Shown piece after piece: positions 57,111 to 64,000 of a stretch of 64,000 nt of DNA. This DNA is from an uncultured Lachnospiraceae bacterium. Lineage in GTDB: Bacteria > Bacillota > Clostridia > Lachnospirales > Lachnospiraceae. The translations under genes and the position numbers were made by a program. The stretch is from NCBI GenBank assembly GCA_934351925.1, contig CAKRJT010000010.1, positions 1 through 64,000 of the forward strand, written 5' to 3'. Below the pieces are notes generated by a model. It was not told where the DNA came from and did not search any database. It saw nothing but the letters and a program-made list of their open reading frames with translations. Numbering within the stretch: the first letter of the stretch is position 1; every line of letters starts with the position of its first letter.

Positions 57111-59807
57111 TTAAATTGCAAGAATATACTTATAGTAGAGTTTTTTTAATATATTCTTATCCGAATATATTCTCTCCCTGACTGCCGCCACATAAGCCAT
57201 GACAAGCATCGTCTCATCCTCCTTCGTTCTGCCGTCGGAGAACAAAGCCCTTCCGACAGCGCTCTTTACGGCTGTCATGTCCATACCCTCAACAGGCATA
57301 CCATCGATAATCTCCGTTATGTCCATGTTCAACGCCGTATCGGCATCCGTGTGTTTTACCATTCTCTCGTAGCAGGACATTATCCTCCTGATACGTTCGT
57401 CTGTATCAAAACCACAAGCCTTATTATATAACCTTACCCGCTTTTGTTCCATATATTTTTGCCTTATTACCAAAAATAATACAATTGCCGCAGGAAGAGC
57501 TATTATTCTGATAATTATAAGTAAAACATGTAAAACCGGTACAAATATGTTCGATAGAGCTCTAGCCACAGCCGCTATGTCGAAGCCTCCTCCAGTGTTG
57601 TCCTCGTCATAGACTCCCTCACCGCTTCCGTCACCCTGAATTTCTCCTGTTCCATCGCCCGGCTTTACTGAACCGTGTGAGCCGTCAGGCCGTGCATCGT
57701 CTGTCCCTTGTACCATGTCCGGGTTCCTTTCACTTGACATAACAGCCCCGGCTGTTTCATCGTAGGAATTTTCTGTCGCCATGCCGTCAACGGTAGTCCG
57801 GCTGTCCGGCTCATCGGCTGTGGAATCCTGCTCATCGATTGCCGTGGTCTCCTCATCGCCTGTCGTATCGTCAGGAGTCTTGTCCTCCGCATCAGCTATG
57901 TCCGTCCCGCCATTTTCATTGTACCTGTTCTGGGCGTTCATATATGCCGAAGCATATCCCGGCGTAGGGTCGACCGTTATCCAGCCTATCCCGTCAATGT
58001 ACACCTCCACCCACGCGTGGGCATATCGGTCGGTCACGATTGCTTTATAATAATTCCAGCTCTCCCTGCCGTACTTTCCATCGCTGCCGACAACGACATC
58101 TTCCTTATAAACCGGGTCGCCTCCGTACAGGCTCTCAGGCACAACGAAACCCTCAACATATCTTGCCGGAATGCCCGCGCACCTTAAAATCATGACAGCC
58201 GCCGAGGCAAAGTGGGTACACAGCCCCCTCTTCTCCTCAAACAGAAAATATTCAACATAATCCTTCGATGCAGGAGTTACTCCCGGCGAGAGCGTGTACT
58301 CGTACCCACCGCTTCCAAGATAAGCTATCGTGTCAAGGATAAAGCGCGCCCTGCCGGATACATCGCCGATTTCATAGTCCCCGCTCTTTATATCTGGCAA
58401 AAGCTCTCTTTTTATTCTTCCCGCACAGGAGGTGTTGTCATCAAGATAGTACCTATACACGAAATCCCGGTAACGGTTGTCCTCGTCCTCAAATAGAACA
58501 TCGCCGTCAACAATCAACTTGTCCAATGAAGAAAAATTTCTCCACTCATATATGCTGTACTCATGCCGCACGTTCTGTGCGCCATCTGTATCCTCCGGCA
58601 GCCTTATATTCATGTCCTTTTCCATAAGGTCCTCCACCGGTATTGCGTCTATCTGTACCGCAGACACAGGAATGTAGCTGTTCCCCCTGCACTCATACTG
58701 CAGCACTGAGATATCATAGGCGGCGCTGCCTATCCCGACCGCCCCCATATCCATAAGCGCCTCCACCGCACGGTTAGCAGCCAAAACGGGAGTCAGCCCA
58801 TCAGCATATAACTCCTCAAACATGCCTGCATAGCCTGTGTACACCGATGACGGCAGTTCCTTCCAGCGCCTTTTAGTATACTGTGCCGCCTGAAAGGTCT
58901 TCAGGTACAGCGTTCCGCCCTCTTTCGGTGCCTCGACAAGCATAATCGGTGTGTCCGTGTAACTCACTGAATCGACACTGCCTATCGCTCCGGCATCGTT
59001 TTTCGTATCCTGCTGCCCGGTCTCAACGCCGTGGTCAACCAGTACCTGCTTGATATCCTGCAGCGAAAAGACCAGCCTGCCCGCAACATCATCATAAATG
59101 AGCGGTGCCCTGTAGTCCGCCTCCGTGACAAGTCTCGTCACACCGAACATAAGCACAAGTGCAGGCAATGTCACCCACAGCATCGCAAACACTCCCGCAG
59201 TTCTCGGGCGCAGCCCGTCCCTCTCCCGTGGAAGTGCGCCGAGAATTATGCAGCATACCATAAAGCACAGCACTCCGCACAGCACCGGAAGCGGCGGAAC
59301 ATTCTCGAGAGTCGCCGGCAGAAGATACGAAAACACCGCAGACAGCACTGCAAAAAAGGTTCCTTTGTGATTTAACAGCACCGACATATAACCCCAGCTT
59401 GACAACGCACATGCGATAAGCATGAACAGTGGCTGGTTTCCGTTCCGGAGCATCTTTTCTGTCAGATAAATATAGTAGATTCCGCCATTATAATAGTTAT
59501 TTATCGACTCAATCATAAAATTGAATATATACGCGAAGCCTCCGACAATGACATCCGCCTTAAAGAACGCAAGTGCCGCGACACCCGCCAAAATAGCTGT
59601 CTTTACGACATTTCCGACGCGCCCCATAAGTCCCAGCCCTACACATATAAATGCACCTCCGGCTGCCGCGGGCACCGCCGCCCACCAGGCAAGCCGCGAG
59701 GTCGCGTATATCTGCATAAAATTCCAGGAGGTGACGATTGTTCCGAGAACCGCCACCGCAATCAGCACCGTAAGCGTGACAATATTCCTGATTATCCTCC
59801 TATTCAT
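57111..59807 (-). CDS. Transglutaminase-like membrane protein (TgpA-like)
   Basis: 898 residues. Several N-terminal membrane helices (about 7-220), a large outside part containing a transglutaminase/protease-like core with the triad Cys in RGLCTHFASAAVMIL, His in RYAHAWVEVYIDGIGW and Asp in TVDPTPGY, an acidic Thr/Asp-rich linker with several glycine repeats, one more helix near 760-785, and a cytoplasmic tail with a DUF4129-like helical pattern. It belongs to the MoxR/DUF58/transglutaminase gene set found in many bacteria, whose substrates are mostly unknown. ATG at 59807 follows GGGAGG and overlaps the DUF58 gene by 8 bases. Confidence 0.88.
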   Translation of the reverse strand: MNRRIIRNIVTLTVLIAVAVLGTIVTSWNFMQIYATSRLAWWAAVPAAAGGAFICVGLGLMGRVGNVVKTAILAGVAALAFFKADVIVGGFAYIFNFMIESINNYYNGGIYYIYLTEKMLRNGNQPLFMLIACALSSWGYMSVLLNHKGTFFAVLSAVFSYLLPATLENVPPLPVLCGVLCFMVCCIILGALPRERDGLRPRTAGVFAMLWVTLPALVLMFGVTRLVTEADYRAPLIYDDVAGRLVFSLQDIKQVLVDHGVETGQQDTKNDAGAIGSVDSVSYTDTPIMLVEAPKEGGTLYLKTFQAAQYTKRRWKELPSSVYTGYAGMFEELYADGLTPVLAANRAVEALMDMGAVGIGSAAYDISVLQYECRGNSYIPVSAVQIDAIPVEDLMEKDMNIRLPEDTDGAQNVRHEYSIYEWRNFSSLDKLIVDGDVLFEDEDNRYRDFVYRYYLDDNTSCAGRIKRELLPDIKSGDYEIGDVSGRARFILDTIAYLGSGGYEYTLSPGVTPASKDYVEYFLFEEKRGLCTHFASAAVMILRCAGIPARYVEGFVVPESLYGGDPVYKEDVVVGSDGKYGRESWNYYKAIVTDRYAHAWVEVYIDGIGWITVDPTPGYASAYMNAQNRYNENGGTDIADAEDKTPDDTTGDEETTAIDEQDSTADEPDSRTTVDGMATENSYDETAGAVMSSERNPDMVQGTDDARPDGSHGSVKPGDGTGEIQGDGSGEGVYDEDNTGGGFDIAAVARALSNIFVPVLHVLLIIIRIIALPAAIVLFLVIRQKYMEQKRVRLYNKACGFDTDERIRRIMSCYERMVKHTDADTALNMDITEIIDGMPVEGMDMTAVKSAVGRALFSDGRTKEDETMLVMAYVAAVRERIYSDKNILKKLYYKYILAI

Positions 59808-60858
59808 GCCTGCCACCTCCCGACGATACATATATCACCTCAACATCCGGCTGTGCATCCCGGCTGTACGCTCTGTCAGGCAGATACAGCACAACGGAAC
59901 CTATATTATAGAGCCTGTCCGACAGAGCCGCTGCGAACACGAAAGTCCCCACAGGTATATCGCACTGCCCGCCGTCACCGCTTTCATAAACCTCAAGCAT
60001 GCGTCCAAAATATTCGTCCAACATCTCCTTTGAGTCAATCGTAAATGACACTGCCGCACCATCAGCCGGAATATAACCCGTCGTTTTCCCCTTAGTCTTT
60101 ATCCTCATATACATCATATTGTACATGAGCTCCAACATTCTGTCCCTCATGTCAGGGTCCGAATTGTCCGTCTCAAGAAACAGAAAGCCGTCATCATTGC
60201 CGTCGTCCGCTGCATACTCCTTGACCATGAGCCTTGACATTCTGCTGCTGAGCTTGTGATGGATATTCTTCATGCTGTCGCCGTCCCTGTACTCCCTTAT
60301 CTCACTTACCTCGCTGCCCTTTGGGGCATTTTTGTCAATCTCGGTCTCCGCCTCCAACATGCTGTCTATATATTCTTTTGTGTCAACGTCAAATAAGCGT
60401 GGCAAAGCAACAACCTTCACCACGCCGGGATTTTTTATCTTAAAGCGGAAAACTCCAAAACAGTCATAGAGACATATTCTGCTTATTCTTATAGTGTAAC
60501 ACCCGCAATGCCTCTTTGTATCCTTCCGCGTCAGGATTGCCGAGTTCGCCGCGCCCACAGTGAACGCCTGCGGCTTCTTTAAATCCTCAAAAAGGATATC
60601 TGCCCTCGTGAGCGGAAACGGCATCTTGTTTTTCAGTCTGTATTTCAATGTATATTCCCGCGCCCGCTCCACATACACGACGTCGCGCTCAAACTCGCAG
60701 CGCACCGTCAGCCTGCACAGCACGAGCATGACCAGCGAGATAGCCGAGACCACCCAGAAAAATGCAAGTATGACAAAGCCATCGTAGGTTCTGTACAGTA
60801 CACTGTAGGTCAAAGCCGCGTACAACAAAATAAAATACATCACTCTTCTAAAAATCAT
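59800..60858 (-). CDS. DUF58-domain protein
   Basis: 352 residues. Two N-terminal membrane helices (about 5-48), then a cytoplasmic part carrying the DUF58 signature SEVSEIREYRDGDSMKNIHHKLSSR (YxxGDxxxxIxWxxxAR-like, here with H for W). The C-terminus may form a von Willebrand-like fold. Such proteins work with MoxR ATPases encoded upstream and transglutaminases downstream, as here. 14 bases after MoxR and overlapping the transglutaminase gene, so the three are made together. Confidence 0.9.
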   Translation of the reverse strand: MIFRRVMYFILLYAALTYSVLYRTYDGFVILAFFWVVSAISLVMLVLCRLTVRCEFERDVVYVERAREYTLKYRLKNKMPFPLTRADILFEDLKKPQAFTVGAANSAILTRKDTKRHCGCYTIRISRICLYDCFGVFRFKIKNPGVVKVVALPRLFDVDTKEYIDSMLEAETEIDKNAPKGSEVSEIREYRDGDSMKNIHHKLSSRMSRLMVKEYAADDGNDDGFLFLETDNSDPDMRDRMLELMYNMMYMRIKTKGKTTGYIPADGAAVSFTIDSKEMLDEYFGRMLEVYESGDGGQCDIPVGTFVFAAALSDRLYNIGSVVLYLPDRAYSRDAQPDVEVIYVSSGGGRHE

Positions 60859-60872
60859 CTAACTCTCCCCAC

Positions 60873-61817
60873 TCAGACCTTCCCCTTTTTGAGCCTCGGC
60901 ACCGCAGTGCGCTCAAGTATCCCCGATACTACTTCCTTATCCGTGAGCCTGTCCATTTTCGCCTTTGCACTCAGCACAAGCCTGTGGCATACGACATCGG
61001 CAAACACAGCCTTCACGTCGGCAGGAACACAGTAGTCCCTATCCTCATACAACGCATGCGCCTTCGCCATGGCAGCCACGGCAAGCGTGCCTCTTGGGCT
61101 CACCCCCAGCTCAACAGCCTCATTCTCCCTCGTCGACTGTATGAGCCTCACAATATAATCGTAGATTGCATCGTGTATATATACCCTGTCAGACTGCGAC
61201 TGTAATTCCAATATACGCTGTTCATCGGCGACCTCATGTACCAGCGCAAGCGGATTTCCCACAGCTCTCGCCTTTAAAATATTTATCTCCTGCTCTCTGT
61301 CAGGATATCCCATGGAAAGTCTTATCATAAATCGGTCAAGCTGGGACTCGGGAAGCTGCATCGTGCCGATGGAGCCCACCGGGTTCTGTGTCGCAATCAC
61401 CGTAAACGGTCTTGGCAGATTTCTGGTCTGCCCGTCCACCGACACCCTCTTCTCCTCCATGACCTCCAATAGTGCCGCCTGCGTCTTGCTTGAAGTTCTG
61501 TTAATCTCATCCGCGAGCAGAAGATTGCACATCGCCGCACCGCTTCTGTACTCGAACTCCTGAGTCTTCGGATTGTATGCCGAAAATCCCATGATGTCCG
61601 ACGGCATCACATCCGGCGTGAACTGTATTCTGTTGCAGCTACAGCCCATCGCCTTCGCAAAGCCCATCGCCATGGTTGTCTTTCCGACTCCGGGTATATC
61701 GTCTATCAGAATATGTCCTCCCGCTGTGATGGCAAGCATGACCTTTAGGATTACCTCATCCTTGCCCGTGACCACCCTTTTGACTTCCTCAAGCACCTCT
61801 TCAATTACTCCCTGCAT
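60873..61817 (-). CDS. MoxR-family AAA+ ATPase
   Basis: 314 residues, AAA+ chaperone-like ATPase. Seen: Walker A IPGVGKTTMAMGFAKA near 39-54, Walker B LLLADEINRTSSKTQAALLEVMEE, sensor 1 VIATQNPVGS and a sensor 2 region SPRGTLAVAAMAKA. It is thought to help assemble or activate its DUF58/VWA partner. ATG at 61817 (MQGVIEEV) is preferred: GGGAGAGG lies 7 bases upstream; the frame extends ten codons further. Leads the MoxR-DUF58-transglutaminase unit. Confidence 0.93.
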   Translation of the reverse strand: MQGVIEEVLEEVKRVVTGKDEVILKVMLAITAGGHILIDDIPGVGKTTMAMGFAKAMGCSCNRIQFTPDVMPSDIMGFSAYNPKTQEFEYRSGAAMCNLLLADEINRTSSKTQAALLEVMEEKRVSVDGQTRNLPRPFTVIATQNPVGSIGTMQLPESQLDRFMIRLSMGYPDREQEINILKARAVGNPLALVHEVADEQRILELQSQSDRVYIHDAIYDYIVRLIQSTRENEAVELGVSPRGTLAVAAMAKAHALYEDRDYCVPADVKAVFADVVCHRLVLSAKAKMDRLTDKEVVSGILERTAVPRLKKGKV

Positions 61818-61896
61818 TATCTGTCCTCTCCCTCTCATAGTAATCAATCGTCTGCCGGACGATAAACCTCTGCTGCCGCAGTCTTATTTCAATCTG

Positions 61897-63012
61897 CTAC
61901 CCGGTAACCGACTGCATATCCACGATAACCCAGTTTCCGTCGATATTCGCGTAGTAATATCTGGAATTGGTAATATCCTGTCTGTTCTCGCCGTTTAACT
62001 TTAACACCATGTTCTTCTCAAAATACACCTCCACAGAGAACAGCTCAGGCGTATATACGATATAATTTGACACCATCTCATTTGTAAACACCGGTGTCTC
62101 GTGCGCGCTGTACATCCACATGTCGTTCTTTCTGTAATTCTCTGCAAGCTCAAGATAATAGGAGTCTGCCGGGAACATGTAAGCAATCGGAGCGACACTG
62201 TTGCTGCAGCCATCTATATCCTTCGAAAAATAGTTGGAATAGTTCTTCGCATTCTGAAGCACGGCTGCGGACAGCCCGCTGTCTATCGGCGATGTGGTGA
62301 AGGTATCTATAGTAATATTTCCATTCTCGTCAGGTGTATACATTACAAGCTCACCCTGATTGTTGTATACAGTCACCTCAGGCTCATTTAAGAGTCCTTC
62401 AGCTTTGTATTCAACAAGCTGAGGAACACTCACATACTCAGCCGCATATTTGAGCTCTTCTATCTGAGTTATATTTCCAGTGAGCTCCCTTGAGTCGAGC
62501 TTGACACCGTTTATGAATACGCTGTAGGTGTCAGGTGCCGTTATAGTCACCCCCTTGTCGCCCGTCCCGTACACTGCCTTCACGCTGTCAACATCCCAGC
62601 TCTGCTGTGTCAGAATGAACATGAGAGGCTTTGACGCCGTCTCCTTCAAGGTAATTTCTGCTATGAGGCTGTCATCTGCATACACGTTATACACCGGGTG
62701 CTTCGCGTCGTAGCTCGTCTGTACCTTCTCATATGTGATAGCTTTACCTTCCAGCCCATCGACATATCTTGTTCGGTATATTCCGGCGTCCTCAAAGCGG
62801 CTTGTACTCTGCGCGAAATCCAGGCTGTCAAGAATACTTCCGTCCCTGAACCGTTCAACATATTTTTCAACCGTGTACTCCGGCTGTGAATTCTCATATA
62901 TCACAAGACATTTCTTTACATTGGCTATAATCACAACCCAGAACACCGCCATGACAGCGATAAACACCGCAAAACATACCCAGAATACCGGGAATTTTTT
63001 CTTCTTTGCCAT
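61897..63012 (-). CDS. Hypothetical single-pass extracytoplasmic protein
   Basis: 371 residues. A basic start (MAKKKKFP), one membrane helix (about 8-32, VFWVCFAVFIAVMAVFWVVII), and a large outside region. The middle contains a stretch (KGVTITAPDTYSVFINGVKLDSREL) like the TcaA/YvbJ-type small beta domains that present a loop on the wall side, and the end (GENRQDITNSRYYYANIDGNWVIVDMQ) resembles an NTF2-like fold. No enzyme motif is found. ATG at 63012 has AGGAG 7 bases upstream. It lies between the glycosidase-like gene (2 bases upstream) and moxR, so a role in envelope upkeep is likely. Confidence 0.75.
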   Translation of the reverse strand: MAKKKKFPVFWVCFAVFIAVMAVFWVVIIANVKKCLVIYENSQPEYTVEKYVERFRDGSILDSLDFAQSTSRFEDAGIYRTRYVDGLEGKAITYEKVQTSYDAKHPVYNVYADDSLIAEITLKETASKPLMFILTQQSWDVDSVKAVYGTGDKGVTITAPDTYSVFINGVKLDSRELTGNITQIEELKYAAEYVSVPQLVEYKAEGLLNEPEVTVYNNQGELVMYTPDENGNITIDTFTTSPIDSGLSAAVLQNAKNYSNYFSKDIDGCSNSVAPIAYMFPADSYYLELAENYRKNDMWMYSAHETPVFTNEMVSNYIVYTPELFSVEVYFEKNMVLKLNGENRQDITNSRYYYANIDGNWVIVDMQSVTG

Positions 63013-63014
63013 GT

Positions 63015-64000
63015 CTACTCTCCTCTCTTTTCCACAACAAAGGCTGTAGGGAGCCTCCATGAGGAAGTAGAATAATATAATGTTACACTAGTCATCTCAT
63101 AGGCGCCGTTATAGTACATCGCCGATGAACTTCCACCGTCGAGGTTCGCCGCATTTACCGCGCCGTACTCCTGCATTATGGAAATCAGATCCTGCGCTGT
63201 TGCGCCGAGATGCCCTGCTGCACCTCTTCCGTCGGTCACGAGCATTAGCACCGTTCCGTCGGCGCGCTGTCCTATGGCAGTACGAGGATTTGCACCGCTT
63301 CCGCTGCCTGATATCTCCCTTGATGTTCCATTTATGATAAGTTTCGTAAAATGATTATTGTCACCATCATCAATGTCCTTGAAGCTTACCGCATCTCTTA
63401 TCTTATTGTCAGCGACAAACTGCTGCACCTGCACGGCGCTCATGCCTCCGATATCGGAAATCATGAGAATATTGTCCTCGGTAAAACCAATCATGACGTC
63501 GCCCGCCTGCGGAGCATTATACTGAATCACACCGTCACACACCACAAGCCCCTTCGGGATACCACCCCAGTTGCCCTCCGAGTAGTACTCACCGCCGTTA
63601 ATTCCCGCGGCGAAATCACCTCTCTGCACGAGCTGCTCGAGCGTCTCTCCATACTTATTCTTGTCAAAATCCGACCAAGGATATATTGTCGAGAGTTTCA
63701 CCCTTGAAGGGTCGTTTATAATGAGCATCTTCGCAAAGAACGAACGTCCCGATATCTCAACAAGCTCCATGCCGTCAATATCGAATTCGGGATTGTCGTC
63801 ATTTTCACCCTGCGAAGGTATCTCTATCAGATCAGGATTTACATTCTCTTCGGTTCTTGCCATTCCGTTTCTGTCCGTTATCGCAAGTATCTCGTCCTCG
63901 CTGAAATACCATGAGGCGAGAAACTTCATCTGCCCTGTCTCAAGGATTGTCGAAACAAACAAGTCTCTGGCAGCCTCGGACGGTCCATGGCATATTGTGT
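63015..64000 (-). CDS. Phosphodiester glycosidase-family (NAGPA-like) protein, 5' end outside window
   Basis: 328 codons visible; the reading frame is open to the right edge, so the N-terminus, probably with a membrane anchor, is missing. The NAGPA-like domain covers about the last 250 residues: GDFAAGINGGEYYSEG, PKGLVVCDGVIQYN, ANPRTAIGQRADGTVLMLVTDGR, and the closing ANLDGGSSSAMYYNG, all typical of phosphodiester glycosidase and related exopolysaccharide proteins. It may act on wall- or teichoic-acid-linked sugar phosphodiesters. Its stop is 2 bases before the next start, marking the beginning of the envelope operon seen here. Confidence 0.88.
   Translation of the reverse strand, partial: TICHGPSEAARDLFVSTILETGQMKFLASWYFSEDEILAITDRNGMARTEENVNPDLIEIPSQGENDDNPEFDIDGMELVEISGRSFFAKMLIINDPSRVKLSTIYPWSDFDKNKYGETLEQLVQRGDFAAGINGGEYYSEGNWGGIPKGLVVCDGVIQYNAPQAGDVMIGFTEDNILMISDIGGMSAVQVQQFVADNKIRDAVSFKDIDDGDNNHFTKLIINGTSREISGSGSGANPRTAIGQRADGTVLMLVTDGRGAAGHLGATAQDLISIMQEYGAVNAANLDGGSSSAMYYNGAYEMTSVTLYYSTSSWRLPTAFVVEKRGE

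Noticed and set aside
1..64000. CRISPR arrays, prophage, complete insertion sequences, rRNA or tRNA genes
   Set aside because: No regularly spaced repeats, integrase, transposase or structural RNA genes were seen on either strand.

Overview
The window is a gene-dense stretch of chromosome from a low-GC Gram-positive anaerobe of the class Clostridia, most likely a Lachnospiraceae member (Roseburia, Eubacterium or Lachnospira type). The evidence is AddAB instead of RecBCD, a lysine riboswitch on dapA, Csp-type subtilase, many lipoproteins and sortase-less cell-wall enzymes, AGGAGG ribosome binding sites, and a Lys/Ala-rich protein of the DUF6465 type. No rRNA, tRNA, CRISPR array or complete transposon was seen. 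Most genes are on the minus strand.

Layout. 1-4.3 kb: branched-chain amino acid genes ilvB (cut by the left edge), ilvD and leuB. 4.5-6 kb: an AT-rich DUF234-type ATPase behind a long inverted repeat. 6-7.6 kb: yajC and a lipoprotein. 7.8-11.3 kb: first peptide-regulator cassette (secreted Rhs-like wall hydrolase, palindromic divergent promoter, 54-aa peptide gene, dual-HTH regulator). 11.4-15.2 kb: a broken lipoprotein gene, a four-gene ABC transporter operon and structured repeats. 15.2-17.4 kb: serC-serA. 17.9-19.7 kb: vitamin B6 kinase and an ECF S component. 19.9-22.7 kb: tgt-tetR and aroC. 23-30.2 kb: an operon for an HD-GYP sensor, a BMP-type binding protein and a large LuxR regulator. 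30.5-36.1 kb: DUF6465-like protein, lipid kinase, a HAD/cytidylyltransferase/PLP-enzyme cluster and an SSB-like protein. 36.4-38.3 kb: typA. 38.3-41.4 kb: second peptide-regulator cassette (subtilase, palindrome, 18-aa peptide gene, regulator). 41.5-48.5 kb: addBA. 48.6-53.6 kb: nadE, small proteins and dapA-dapB under a lysine riboswitch. 53.7-64 kb: a cell-envelope run (two amidases, transglutaminase, DUF58, MoxR, a membrane protein and a phosphodiester glycosidase-like protein cut by the right edge).

The most interesting observation is that two separate loci, 30 kb apart, share one architecture: a hydrolase gene on the minus strand, a long imperfect palindrome, a very short peptide ORF on the plus strand, and an XRE-TPR regulator tail-to-tail with the peptide gene. 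In both, candidate -10 hexamers lie 44-45 bp on either side of the palindrome axis, which fits one bound regulator dimer driving two divergent promoters. The two regulators share a CxGIC-type HTH sequence but the palindromes differ. This looks like a pair of RRNPP/Rgg-type cell-cell signalling modules; the peptide role is inferred, not proven.
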